A stretch of DNA of 64,000 bases from Ectocarpus siliculosus (GCA_000310025.1 FN649741.1:6601257-6665256); one strand, 5' to 3'; shown: positions 49,301 through 60,120, counted from the stretch's first letter. Notes: generated from the sequence alone by a model not told the origin. Program-made: numbers and translations.

Positions 49301-52300
49301 GGGTAGGGGACGTCGCGATACCCTACTCCGATGACCTCCGAACGAAGCAACTGGCCGCAGCAAAAACGACATCATTCACGACCTTGTATATCACCCCCGC
49401 TCACCAGACACTGCACACACTCCTCAGACAGGCCCATAGTGCTGCTGCTGCTGCTACTGTCGCCGGAAGCAGCCGACATCTTTCTGCGGCCGTTCCAAGC
49501 CGCTGCTACCGCCTCGCCAGTGCTGGGTTCCCCTTCGGAGCCGACAGAATCGGCTGAAGAAGAATCCGAATCCTCGGCGAACATTTCGTACACGGAAGTG
49601 AAGTCGCAGGCATCACAGACATCGTCCGGGGGCTTGATGGCGCAAGGTGTACAAGGATGCTCCAGTTGCGTGCCGTCGTAAGTCTTCAGGTAAAAGGCCT
49701 ACTTGCTCGGTTCGTATTGGCCATTGTTCGTAGTGCCCCGGGTTTGGGTGACCCGCCCCCAAAAGAACGAGAGAGAGAGAGACGTGGGGAGGGAGGGACA
49801 GAGAGGGAGAAATAGAGAGAGAGAAATAGAGAGAGATGAACACGGAGAAATACAGAGACAGAGAAAGAGAGGGACGGAGACAGAGAAAGCGAAGAAACAG
49901 ACGAGACAAGCAGAAATGGAGAGTGAGAGAAGTACTCCGAAACTACAGAAGCGTGCTACGGTGGATATGGCCTTCGAGAAAAGGCATGAAAGAAGCGGGG
50001 AACTTGCTGAGGGGAAGAATAACAACGTTTGTTTGAAACCCATGCGGCTGAACAGCCGGAGGCTTTGGCTGGAACGACCTGCTAAACACACGATCGGAGT
50101 GCACTCCAAAGCGGATGGAATAACTCCGCCTGAGAGAGACAGGGAGAAAAGGAAACACCATCGAGCGTTCTGAACGATTGGCGTGTCGGCGGAGGGAGTT
50201 CTCGGGTGTATCCAACGAACCTATGAGGTGGCCATGTTGTCAGGCTGTACGGAGTCTGCGGGTTCTTGAGGGGCACGCGGTTGCCTTTCCGTTTTTTTTT
50301 AACAATTCCCGTCATTATTCCGCGCCCTATATTAGCAGTCTAAGCCGCTTCTCTTCGCATGGCGCCTCTCTTCACAAGACGTGCATGAAGGCACGATTTC
50401 CACACCCACTCCTAGTGCCCCAACAAATCATACGACCGCCAAAAGTCAACGTCCAGTGGCCTTATGCACGTGCTGATGATGGTGCAGCTTGAAGCAATGG
50501 CCGGAGATGCGAAACTTAAAAGTCCGGTACCCGTGAAGGAAGACAGCAGACAGGCAGGGCCCCAGCCCGTCGAGTTATGACAGCAAAAATCACCGTGTTT
50601 ACTTTTACACACGACATGCCTTGTTTACGATACGAAGATCGCTGCTTTGCGGAAGCACACAACCCGGTACAGACATCGTCGACCGATAGACAAAATAAAT
50701 ACCACCTCCGTCGTTCCTTGCCCACCTGAACCCACTGGTGAACATCCGCGAGGGAGGCGACGTCATGATGGGTCTTGTCTAGATCCGGACCGTACTTAAC
50801 CTGTCTCGCCAGGGGAAAGCAAACACCACAGGAAGAAGCTGTCGGCGCTAACAGCAAGTTCATCGACAGCAAGAAGGAATACTCCCTAGCTTCAAGAAAA
50901 AACGAAAGACCATCATTATCGTGCTTGCTCTGGGGAGACCTCTACACAAATGCCCTTCGCACGTACCCGACGAGGTGCATGTCCTCCGTCACCCGTTGCC
51001 TTGTGGAAAAAAAATAAACCCCGCTTCTATGGCGTCGAAATCAGGGGTTCAAAGGGGCGAGACACGCCTCTTCTTCGTCAACGTAGTACAATGGCCAAGG
51101 CTGCCCCGCCCTCGGCCCCCCAACCCCCCCCTCCCTTCCCAGACTCACTCCGGCAACGTGATCCCCCAGCGCCTGCTGCACAGAGCGCTGGAAAGACACG
51201 TCGACTCCGTAGAAGACCAAGACGAAGTANNNNNNNNNNNNNNNNNNNNNNNNNNNNNNNNNNNNNNNNNNNNNNNNNNNNNNNNNNNNNNNNNNNNNNN
51301 NNNNNNNNNNNNNNNNNNNNNNNNNNNNNNNNNNNNNNNNNNNNNNNNNNNNNNNNNNNNNNNNNNNNNNNNNNNNNNNNNNNNNNNNNNNNNNNNNNNN
51401 NNNNNNNNNNNNNNNNNNNNNNNNNNNNNNNNNNNNNNNNNNNNNNNNNNNNNNNNNNNNNNNNNNNNNNNNNNNNNNNNNNNNNNNNNNNNNNNNNNNN
51501 NNNNNNNNNNNNNNNNNNNNNNNNNNNNNNNNNNNNNNNNNNNNNNNNNNNNNNNNNNNNNNNNNNNNNNNNNNNNNNNNNNNNNNNNNNNNNNNNNNNN
51601 NNNNNNNNNNNNNNNNNNNNNNNNNNNNNNNNNNNNNNNNNNNNNNNNNNNNNNNNNNNNNNNNNNNNNNNNNNNNNNNNNNNNNNNNNNNNNNNNNNNN
51701 NNNNNNNNNNNNNNNNNNNNNNNNNNNNNNNNNNNNNNNNNNNNNNNNNNNNNNNNNNNNNNNTTTTTTTCCAATGTGGTTCCCAAGGGAGGAAAACCTA
51801 CCCCGGATGGCAAACCCCGTTTTGGGGGGGGGGGGGGGGGTTGCGCGAAAACGCACGCGCGCGCTCAAGTTTGTTGTTACCGCATTCACGCACGTTTGGT
51901 GTGTTGCTCCTGCCTCCAACCCGAACTTGTACCAAGATGGGTGTGAAAAAGGGTGTGGTATAGCAGCATTACCACAGCATTACCTTCGCGATGGGAGTCT
52001 CGCAATTAGCAATATATTCCGTTCCGTTCGGAGTTTGGCGGTGAGAAGGCACATCCACAGACGGAATGTGATGGTGTCCGCGTCCGCCCACATTTATGTA
52101 CAAGTATATGAATTCAACATTCGCCGAGGACTGGGTTGGTGCATGGGAAATGACGTGATGACTGAAGCAAAATCGGGACCAAATTTGTGGTGGGAGTAAC
52201 ACCGATTGACGAGCAGTGGAAGAGGAGTTCAAGTCCCGAACAGGTTGATATGCACGACGAGGCGGCCCACTCGAACTCTGGCAAACATACGTAGTCACCC

Positions 52301-52761
52301 ATGCCTCCAGTGCTGAAACCTATGTAATCAGGCACGTGGCATGATGAACATACATTGCTACTGTACTCGCTGCACGCACGATTTGTAGCCCGCTTCGTCG
52401 GCGGCCCTTCCGATGCGTATGTATGTACCGCAATGATGCCAGGGTTACGCCGCAACAGCACGAACACTCTCATTGCTGTCGGGCCATGATGCTAGGATGT
52501 GCGGTACAGCTCTCATGCATGTCTTATGCCGCCTACCTGGGCCAGTATTGCAGCAGTCACTGACGGGTCCAGCTTGTCGAACGTCGGTGCCACGTCTGAG
52601 TCGTTGTCGGTGTCACTATTGCTGCTACTGCCGCCGTGCGGAGCTTGAGCGGAAAGCCGCCCTCCGCTGCTGCTGCTGGTTTGGCGTGCGAGTACGTTGT
52701 TTGGATCATGCTTCGACTCTTCTCCCGGGTATTCTTCCTCGTAGGTGAACCAACGCCACAT
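34325..52761 (-). CDS. gene B: polycystin/TRPP (PKD2-like) cation channel, complete except an assembly gap
   Basis: Same 18-exon structure as gene A, on the minus strand. Exons: 52761-52537, exon 2 (end at 51149; upstream part in the N-gap), 50801-50727, 49698-49405, 49172-48975, 47651-47538, 45795-45627, 45194-45145, 44173-44020, 42537-42465, 41950-41850, 41478-41408, 41079-40999, 40385-40290, 38884-38792, 38187-37954, 35649-35494, 34597-34325. About 891 codons if exon 2 has gene A's length. No stop or frameshift is seen in assembled exons, so it is probably functional. The pore (RISLGESENF), S6 and the CxxC insert are kept. Exon 15 is identical to gene A, while exons 6, 13 and 18 differ most (tail HDWVFQSAERITG). 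The GC donor of intron 14 is also kept. Intron 9 is only about 1.5 kb because it lacks gene A's insertion. Confidence 0.83.
36655..37140 (+). repeat. 0.6-kb interspersed repeat, truncated, in gene B intron 16
   Basis: Starts at GTGAGGTATTTGGCGAGTCG and lacks the outer module found in other copies. It carries the B box and the paired TTGCCAAGCGACGAAAACCC modules. It ends in a long G run followed by the gap at 37192. Confidence 0.6.
37192..37291. other. assembly gap (100 N)
   Basis: Exactly 100 N between G/A homopolymers next to a 0.6-kb repeat, probably a gap of unknown size. The flanks belong to the last large intron of gene B, so no exon is expected here. Confidence 0.95.
37954..38187 (-). 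CDS. gene B exon 16: pore and S6
   Basis: 78 codons, phase 0-0, same acceptor and donor positions as gene A. It differs from A by VEAWG for EDAWQ in the pore helix, VAVV for VVVV at the start of S6 and AIFLE for AILLE at its end. The filter LGE is unchanged, so both genes should conduct with similar selectivity. Confidence 0.9.
39434..40197. mobile_element. MITE-like DNA transposon in gene B intron 14
   Basis: The 764-bp counterpart of 23739-24508, with the same inverted ends (GGGCGTGCACTATCGTCCC and its partner) and the same 3-bp flank read as TGA on this strand. Same intron position, so the insertion predates the A/B duplication. Confidence 0.65.
45806..46535 (+). repeat. 0.6-kb interspersed repeat inserted in gene B intron 6, absent from gene A
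   Basis: Lies just upstream (in gene sense) of exon 7, between CACCTACAGTTCGCCG and GCACATAGTGGCTGTAGC. Gene A has these two flanks about 25-30 bases apart (11003-11034). It contains the best B box of the family (GGTTCGAAACC at 46173-46183), an A-box-like TTAACACAACGTGG, and a repeated outer module at both ends. Confidence 0.65.
48496..48535. repeat. (TA)n microsatellite in gene B intron 5
   Basis: AAATATATATATATATATATG followed by ATATATATGG. The matching place in gene A does not show an expanded tract; a shorter ATATATATAG lies at 9276-9285. Confidence 0.7.
49765..49935. repeat. GA-rich tract (CT-rich in gene sense) upstream of gene B exon 4
   Basis: A run of GAGAGA-type repeats. In gene sense it is the polypyrimidine region of intron 3. 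Gene A has a related CT-rich stretch at about 7590-7790, somewhat shorter. Confidence 0.7.
51230..51763. other. assembly gap (534 N) covering part of gene B exon 2
   Basis: The assembled part of exon 2 starts at YFVLVFYGVDV, in the middle of S1. The missing upstream half of the exon, the intron acceptor and probably a 0.6-kb repeat lie in the gap: the right edge shows CCNGATGGCAAACCCC-like repeat sequence and a G run. Open frames spanning the N run are artefacts. Confidence 0.95.
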
Positions 52762-52960
52762 GTCTAGTGCTGCTGGTGCCAATTGCGCACCTATGCAGTT
52801 TCTGTTCGCTCTGTCGCATATCTCCCGCCGCCTGTGTGTGTACAACCCTTCTCGTGTCTTTGTTTCCCCCCGCGATATGCACCCCTTCCCCCCTGTTCAC
52901 CGCATTTGTGTATTAATTGAGGTATAAAGTAATTCTCCACCGCGCGCCCCCCCCCCCTTT
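52762..52960 (-). promoter_or_regulatory. proximal 5' flank/5'UTR of gene B
   Basis: Conserved with the 200 bp upstream of gene A, including 50 identical bases next to the ATG and CACACACACAGGCGG. Similarity to gene A stops near 52960, where inserted DNA begins. Confidence 0.45.
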
Positions 52961-53375
52961 GCTTCTTTGCTGTTTTCTCGACGCTTTCGAAATTTGTCAT
53001 TATTTTGCGTACGTACCCCCTTTGCTCGCCAAGGGGGAGGGGAAAAGAGCGGAGACCAGGCAGGGCAACACCACACACGCCCCCGGTCTACTCCTTACGA
53101 TCAGTATAAACATCAGCCACCCAACAGACAGAAATATATAAACTCTGTCTGCCCCCAAACCTAAGGCTGGTGCGCCATACTGATCCCCCCCCCCTTTTAT
53201 TTTGGCAAACCATGCACAACATATATATATATACCGCATACCATATATATATGCAAAACAAACTTTATGTACAACATACAATATAATATACGGCATACAT
53301 ACGATGTACAGCAAAATACCATCGGTATAACAAGGACCTCGACATGCACCACGCGCCACAGAAACCCTTCACACG

Positions 53376-54387
53376 TCACCCCATCGGGTACCCTGCCCTG
53401 GCTGTCTGTGTAGTCAACTTCTCCTTGTTCGCCAACACCTCTGACACCCACGAAGCATCACCCCCAACATTCCGAACATAACAGAGGTAACTACTCTCCC
53501 CCGACCATCGCCCTTCTCTACGAAGAACCTCTGGCGATGTGCCCCCCGCCGCCAAGAAAGTTGCGCCCCCAATTCGAAGGGAGTGCAGCGCGTACTCCTC
53601 GGGCTGCAAACCCGCCAACGCAACCACTTGGCGAAGGGCCACAGGAGCTTGACACTTAGTCCACATGGCCCACTGGCCCCGACCAATACCGAAAGCCACG
53701 AGAGGCGCATGCGAAGGCAGAAAGGTATACAGGGAAAGCAGTTCCACCATGACATCCACTGCACCACCCCCTCGGTCAACCCCACAGCACGGACCTTGCC
53801 GTGTGCGCGTGCAAACCGCCCCTTTCCGAAACTGGTCCCCTTTGGACGAGCGAAAACGTACCTCCACGCGATCGGCCAACGGCCACTGCGCCGACTGCAA
53901 TAGCTGGACCGCCCCCCGAAAAAAAAACGCTACGTCCCCCCGACGCAACCCATGAACCTCATGCATGGACAATTTCGACACCGCAAACATCTCGGATGCT
54001 CGCGTCAGAAAGAAGAAAGAAGCACTCAGCGCAAGAAACAAAACACGCCCGCCTATGTACTCCCCATTGCGGTACCAACGAACTCCCCCGTTGCAACATC
54101 GCACAAGACACCGGCCGCCGCAACCGCTGCTGTGTTCCCACATCGGCATGCCCCCGCGCCGCCCCACGTAAAGCACAACGAACCAGCGGATGCTGCGTAT
54201 CAAGCTCCCCTTCACCCGACACACGATGGAAAAATTTAACAGCGGACAGGTGACTAGCAATCGTCGATTGTTGCAGGCCCAAAACGGAAAAACCATACGC
54301 GACGTACTCAACCAATTGAGCAACGACATCACGCGGAACAGTCTCAGCAGCAACCAACACCGGCCGATCGATGCACAACGGCCACAC
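53376..54387 (-). CDS. tyrosine recombinase of DIRS-like element 2 (one frameshift)
   Basis: The N-terminal core-binding part (LVEYVAYGFSVLGLQQSTIA … SAVKFFHRV) is in one frame (54387 to about 54080). The catalytic part is in another (about 54100-53376). Catalytic signatures are RASEMF (first Arg), ALHSLRIGGAT (HxxR) and GRWSGESSYLCYV with the nucleophilic Tyr. The function would be integration of a circular DNA copy without integrase. The frameshift suggests an inactive or recently broken copy. Confidence 0.75.
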
Positions 54388-54393
54388 GATATT

Positions 54394-55870
54394 TCACCCA
54401 GCCTCCAAAAAGGCCCAGGTAAGTTCGTTCAGACGTTCGCGCAAGTGACTGGCGGACGAGGCTGGCCCCAGCACGGCATAGCACATCTCTTGCCCGGCTC
54501 GATTCAACTCCACTTCCTGCCATCGCACATGGGGGGCAGCGGCACAAAGGTTGTCGTACACATAAGCGGCAGGCCAGCGAGAAATACCATCGGCAAGCGA
54601 ATTGAGCACACCAGGCACATGGGATGATTTGAAAAGCCACCCTCTAGACACTTCAATCGCCCCCAGCATCCGCATGATCGCGCCGGACCGCGGCTCTTTG
54701 CCTCCGCGACACCGCTCAATCCATGCCACACCCGCTTCATTGTCTCCCCGCAACTGGATGCAGTCACCGGCCGACACCGGCACGTGACGCTGTTGCACAA
54801 TCAACACCCACGCCGCAGTGACCATGCCGAGTAGCTCAAGAACATTGATACTGACATCGGCACACTCGGATACAGACTTGCTAGACCCCACAAAACGGGA
54901 CTGCTCGTCACACGTCAAATCACGCCGGAAATAACACCCAGTTTGCACACAGTATGCTCCGAACGCTGTTTTGGAACCTCGGCAAACACGGCCATTACCG
55001 GAGGACGAAGCACCACATTGTACATCGGTGCACACAACTGGCCGCCACGCGACGCCAGACCTCGCCGCACAAACCAGCGCCAAAATCCAAATTATCGTGA
55101 CACATGGGCCCCAACACGACACGCCGAGTGGGTTAGAAACACGCGAAGGGAACACTTCGGACTGCGGCATGCCGACATCAGCCAACAGAGAGCCGACGAA
55201 AATTTGCCTTGACGCAAGGCAAAAGACACGTGAAGAAGAAAACCGGTCAATTCCGCGACGTGACGGGCGCGTCTGTGTCCACTCGCCCAACAAACGATGT
55301 AAGTTCTGTTGTTTTCGCAGAGGCATGGTCACTGTGAGAGTATGCGTGTCCAAAATCCATCCCAACACCTCTAAACGTGTCGAAAAATCAGTGATTTTCT
55401 TTGCAGACAACAACGGAGTATCGTTTGGCCCCCGGTGTCCCAGCAGACGGAAATGGTCCCACGCGATCGACTGCACGGCACGTAAGCAACGACGACCATC
55501 CTTGCAAAACCGCGCCTCGACAAGCACACCGTCATCCACATACCCCCATCGTGTATCCGAATACCGATGCCCTCGAAGGGTCGACCAACACTTGACGAAA
55601 AGCCTCACGCACGTCAATACGGCAGAGCAAAATCTCGAGATGCGGTCCGTGCAATTGGCGCAAAAAGAGGAGGCGCGACGACAAGATATCGAAAAAAAAT
55701 ACATGTCCCAACAGACACTCGGGGGCACGATCAAAATCTATATCTGCATTGACGCTAGACGGCGCACCAGCCGCTGTGAATGTGAGATCATGAATGATGC
55801 GGAATTTCGGATCTTCCACCACCCCAAGGGGGGAAACATGCACACCCAAAATTTCACGGATGAAATGCAC
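54394..55870 (-). CDS. reverse transcriptase and RNase H of DIRS-like element 2 (broken)
   Basis: RT fingers and motif A (FRIIHDLTF … CRIDVREAFRQVLVD) are at 55870-55532. In a second frame (about 55545-54394) come GYVDDGVLVE (motif C), VLGWILDTHTLTV, and an RNase H with INVLELLGMVTAAWVL, QLRGDNEAGVAWIE and SSHVPGVLNSLADGISRW. Motif B is missing between the two, so an internal deletion with frameshift has removed part of the palm. Confidence 0.75.
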
Positions 55871-56086
55871 GTCGAAGACAAGAGCACGACCAAACGTAAC
55901 ATCCGAAACTATCTTGTCAGTAATCTGCGAAGTGTATGGGAAAATGCTGGAATGGTTGCCGTATTTTTAATTCGGCGTCGAGACACCCCCTCGGGTGCGC
56001 CAGGACACAACACGCGGAGGAGTTTTGTCAATGTGCGAAAACGTTTCGCGACCCCAAAAAATAAATTCACGAACCGACGCAACATC

Positions 56087-56490
56087 GACATGGGGCGCAA
56101 AGAAGCCGGCACCACCGGCCGCCACGAGCACTTCAAAATGCCCCCCACACTGTCTAAGCAAGGTGGAACCAGCGGAAGCCACCTCACGAAGACCCACACC
56201 CATATCGGAGGGTGAACACACCGCCGCTAAAGCAGACACACGAGATCGCCACACGCAAAGTTCACGCGAACCCGCAATCGACAACAAAGACATGGGGCGC
56301 AAAGAAGCCGGCACCACCGGCCGCCACGAGCACTTCAAAATGCCCCCCACACTGTCTAAGCAAGGTGGAACCAGCGGAAGCCACCTCACGAAGACCCACA
56401 CCCATATCGGAGGATGAACACACCGCCGCTAAAGCAGACACACGAGATCGCCACACGCAAAGTTCACGCGAACCCGCAATCGACCTAAAC
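56087..56490. repeat. 202-bp direct tandem duplication inside DIRS-like element 2
   Basis: GACATGGGGCGCAAAGAAGC starts at 56087 and again at 56289. The two units are almost identical through to GCGAACCCGCAATCGAC. The period is not a multiple of three, so it shifts the frame between Gag and RT. Confidence 0.85.
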
Positions 56491-56496
56491 GAGACA

Positions 56497-56970
56497 TCAC
56501 CTGGTAGCCAACGAATAGACAGCTCCGGGCACACACGCCCCTCGATCGACGCCCACGCCCGCCGCCGCCAACGCCGCGGCCCCAAGCGCCCGGGAACCCG
56601 GCCTTGCTGTCTGATCTACGCTCACACCGGCCACCGCAGACGACCCACCAGGGCCCTCCACGGATAAACCAGCCATGCTGTCGGCCCGCCGTGCCTCAAC
56701 CACACTGACCGCCGACCCCGCCGCGGCGGCGGCCCCAGCTGTTGCGTCTTGCTGCTGACGTTGAAGTTGCTGCGGCTGCTGCGTTTGCTGCTGCGGCTGC
56801 TGCTGCTGTTGCGTTTGCTGCTGCGGCTGCTGCAGTTGCTGCGGCGGCGGGCCCTGCTGGTCCTGCTGGGCTGCCAACGCCATTGCGGAAGCCGCGCCCG
56901 CCACCGCAGCAGAGGGAGGGGCGCCGCCACCACCGCTGCTGCCACCGCCGTCGGCGATGGAGTCATCCAC
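56497..56970 (-). CDS. Gag-like Gln-rich ORF of DIRS-like element 2
   Basis: 157 codons beginning MDDSIADGGGSSGGGGAPPS, with an Ala-rich part and a long Gln/Pro tract encoded by CAG repeats (CTG on the + strand, 56750-56850). Its position ahead of the RT suggests Gag. No zinc knuckle is seen. Confidence 0.5.
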   Translation of the reverse strand: MDDSIADGGGSSGGGGAPPSAAVAGAASAMALAAQQDQQGPPPQQLQQPQQQTQQQQQPQQQTQQPQQLQRQQQDATAGAAAAAGSAVSVVEARRADSMAGLSVEGPGGSSAVAGVSVDQTARPGSRALGAAALAAAGVGVDRGACVPGAVYSLATR

Positions 56971-57055
56971 CGACGTACGAATCCCGTCGGCAGCAATCGG
57001 CAGGCCCTTTTCCGAGATTTAGATTCAAAGCCATATCGCCCCGGAGACAGAAAGA

Positions 57056-57200
57056 AAACGTCACGGCAGAAACAACCCTTGGCCACCACAAGCACACACA
57101 CGTGCTGTCGCTCGCCCCCGGTAAACGAAACGTCACGGCAGAAACAACCCTTGGCCACCACAAGCACACACACGTGCTCTCGCTCGCCCCCGGTAAACAC
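57056..57200. repeat. 72-bp tandem repeat (two units) upstream of the Gag-like ORF
   Basis: AAACGTCACGGCAGAAACAA … CTCGCCCCCGGTAAAC occurs twice, differing by about one base. It lies between the element's Gag start and its presumed 5' end, so it may belong to the terminal repeat. Confidence 0.75.
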
Positions 57201-57639
57201 GGCGAAGCGAGTAGACTGAAAACAGGAACCAACACGCTCGTCCGCTTCCTGCTTTCTGATTGGCCAACGGTTTATTTCTGCCGCTTCTCACAAAACGCAG
57301 ATTTCCCTTACTTCGTCAGTCAATCTTTCGCATTTGGGGAGATGATAATGGCATGTACGCCAATATGCCATTTGCCCCCTTTACACCACAGATTCCGATT
57401 CACTGATTGTTGTGTATACATACAATCTCCGGCCTGCCCTCGCCGAGGGTGGGCCGAGGCCCGCCAGTGGGCTTAGACCATGCAAAGACCACCACGGAGA
57501 CATGAGCTCAAGCCTTGAAGGTAAGGCACAATAGTCCCGAGAGTGGTTGATGTGAGATACCGCGGTCGCGAGATCGGGGGACCTCCCGTTTTTTTTGGGT
57601 TGGACTGTACTGTATGTAGCAGTAGCAGCATACATAACT

Positions 57640-57945
57640 ATACGCTCTGTCTAGATAGGGTTGTTTAACCTTGGAATGCCCTGGTTTGGACACAGGGGTT
57701 GGGCAGCAGCGGAGAACACAGCGGGGGTGGCTCGGATTGCAAGAGAGAGGCTGAACACTGCGCGGGTATTCATGGGAGAATCGAGGAAGCAGGAGTGAGG
57801 TCGGGCAGAGCAGGAAGGTTTCACCTGCCTGGGAATAATGCACGAACCGGGCTGACACACACCCCAGCAACCCTAGCCAGAAAATTGGTGAAAAAATAAA
57901 AAGGAGTACAGCAGTAGTAGGCTTCGCCGTGGTGGGGATGAAGGG
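57640..57945 (-). repeat. displaced outer 5' flank of gene B (matches 4140-4450)
   Basis: On the minus strand it shows CTCCTTTTTATTTTTTC, TTTTCTGGCTAGGG, CAGGCAGGTGAAACCTTCCT and GCTGCCCAACCCCTGTGTCC in the same order as upstream of gene A. The match stops at CTATCTA on the gene-proximal side (57652). This places the retroelement insertion between it and 52960. Confidence 0.7.
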
Positions 57946-57949
57946 GACG

Positions 57950-58740
57950 AGGAGGGCTTGGGCAACCGGAGTTCCCAACAGCAGGATTCAGGGTTTTCTG
58001 TCATGGGAGCGAGAAAGGTGGGGAACGTGGGGTGGGGTTAGCAATGGGTGGATGTGCCGTAACTCCACTTCTTACACGGTCGAATACGGTACCATCGACC
58101 GCCTCATGGCTATGCGGTTTGAGGGACAGAACGAGAAGGGCGGAGCGGTGAATCTTATAACTGCCTACGCACCGACAGAGGTCGCAGATGATGAGAAAGG
58201 CATAATTTCTGGGATGAGCTCGATAATAACCTCGTGTAGCGGATCCCAGCGAAAAAGGGTGTGTGTATGTGATCATGGATGCTAATCCACGGACGGAGAA
58301 GAGAACGGAGGGAGAGCACTTACCTGCAGGAGGGTAGGGTTTCTTGGCCCTTACGACCGTGATGAGCTGATCAATAACGGCAAACGGCTGCTGAACTTCG
58401 CCATAGACGACGAACTCGCCGTCACCAACACCTTCGTCAGTATGCGCAAGGGCGGAATATCACACACCTTCAACGGCGCCAAGGGCAAAAGGGTGGGCGA
58501 CCTCAAGCGAATAGACTGCATCCTAACGGGGCAGGAACGCCGACTTAGTCGTACGCCCCCAACCCACATACCCGACCAAACTGGACTCCGATCACAACAT
58601 GGTGGTAGCTATTGTCGATGCCCTCGGTATCCGGATCGCCATGCGGCAGTTCAGTCGCAAAGCGCTGCAAGGGGAAATACAGAGGGACAAGGTGATCAAT
58701 CAGTTCCTCCAAAGCCTTGACCAGCAAAAAGCCTAGCCTG
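57950..58740 (+). pseudogene. non-LTR retrotransposon endonuclease (EEP/APE-like), degenerate
   Basis: Successive frames encode DRLMAMRFEGQNEKGGAVNL plus ITAYAPTE, then RDELINNGKRLLNFAIDDEL and GGISHTFNGAKGKR, then RIDCILTGQERR and DSDHNMVVA. These match the apurinic-like endonuclease of LINE elements, including the SDH end motif. At least two frameshifts interrupt it. It lies directly beyond the displaced gene B flank. Confidence 0.7.
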
Positions 58741-60120
58741 AGCGCCCCGGAAGCCGCGAGTGAATTACCCAAGCTATCCTTGGGGCAGGGAAGTCAGTGC
58801 TGCCGGCAGAGACCCGGATACCACGAATGCCGGAGTGGTGCCAGAGCTCGCAAACGAGAACAGCAGTCGAGACAGCCCTTGCCGAGCGAAGGAAGGCACG
58901 CCGGGAGACGAAAACGGACCGAAATCAAGCAGCATGGAAAACATTCTGGGCCGCTTGCAAGGCTGTACGTACAGCAATTGATGACGGCATCTTACCCACT
59001 TGAAGAAGTGGCTAGGATGAAACCCATTCTCCAGGATCGCGACTTGCGGGGACTTTAACAAATTCCTCAAGAGCTCGATAGGCCTAGACGGCAAGCAGAC
59101 AGGGGGACAGCAACCCGTCAAAGACGAGAATGATGTCATGCTGAGGAGTATGGATGAAATTCTCCAACGGTGACCCCATCGTAATCAAAGACGAGAATGT
59201 TGTCATGCTGAGGAGTACGGATGAGATTCTCCAACGGTGAGGGAGGTTCTACGGCTCTTTGCTCAATGCTAAATCTCCCACGTTGAACCTATCCATCATC
59301 GAGGAGGTAACGCAACGACCTAAGGTACCATTCGCTACAATCTCGAAACACCTGAGGTCCGCGCCAACCCTGGAGGAGAATCGGAGAGCAGCACGGCAAA
59401 GCACGGAGGATGAAACACTGAAAAGCGCCTGGTCATGATTCCCTGCCGGTAGAACTACGCAACATCGACGACGTAGACAGCCCCATCGTGATCAAAAGCT
59501 TCCACGCCATCCTCTTCGAAGTGAGGAACGGGAAGGAAGTCCCTGAGGAATGGCCACCATCAAGGTACTCTACAAAAAGTCGCACCGATCCAACTGTAGC
59601 AAATACAGGCGGATACCCCTTATCTCGCATGCGGGCAAAGGTGCTCCTGAAACTCGTCGCTAACCGTCTCAGTGACCACTGCGAGAAGCACGACATCTCG
59701 CCGGAAGAGCAGTGCGGCTTCCGACCTAGCAGGTCCGCCGTCGACATGCTGTTCGTTGTACGAGGACTGCAAGAGCTGGCACACAGGCGGAGTATCCCGC
59801 TGTACATGTGCTTCGTCGACCTCCGGAAGGCCTATGTCTCAGTCGACCGGGAGCTGCTGCGTCGGGTGCTGGCCCAGGCGGGGATCCCGGAGGGAATGAT
59901 CGCGGTCATCCGCCTGTTCCACGACGGCATGCAAGCTCGGGTACGCATGGACGACGGGGAGTTCTCCGACTGGTTCGAGGTCACCCAGGGACTGCGACAA
60001 GGATGCGTACTGACGCGGGACACATCTCTGCATCTGTGGCTATTTGGACGACGATGGGCCGACCATTCGATGTTCGCGAAGATGGGGAGAACAATCCCCA
60101 GCTGTGACCGATCGGGATGA
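58741..60120 (+). pseudogene. non-LTR reverse transcriptase remnant
   Basis: 58741-59480 is a degraded linker with a short duplicated segment (GACGAGAATGWTGTCATGCTG at 59123 and 59190). From 59488 the frame encodes GGYPLSRMRAKVLLKLVANR, EEQCGFRPSRSAVDMLF, motif A-like CFVDLRKAYVSVDRE and motif B-like QGLRQGCVL. It then runs into unrelated sequence before the YADD motif, so the enzyme is dead. Confidence 0.75.

Larger units (their letters stand above)
53300..57210 (-). mobile_element. DIRS/Ngaro-like tyrosine-recombinase retroelement, copy 2
   Basis: Minus-strand order: Gag-like (56970-56497), reverse transcriptase plus RNase H (55870-54394), tyrosine recombinase (54387-53376). This gag-RT/RH-YR order, with no integrase or protease seen, is typical of DIRS/Ngaro elements. 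Frameshifts and an internal deletion make it non-autonomous. It lies in the same direction as gene B, and its recombinase ends about 600 bp upstream of that gene's ATG. Precise ends and terminal repeats were not identified. Confidence 0.75.

Noticed and set aside
50921-51963. Open frames of about 300 codons
   Set aside because: They run through the N gap and are artefacts.
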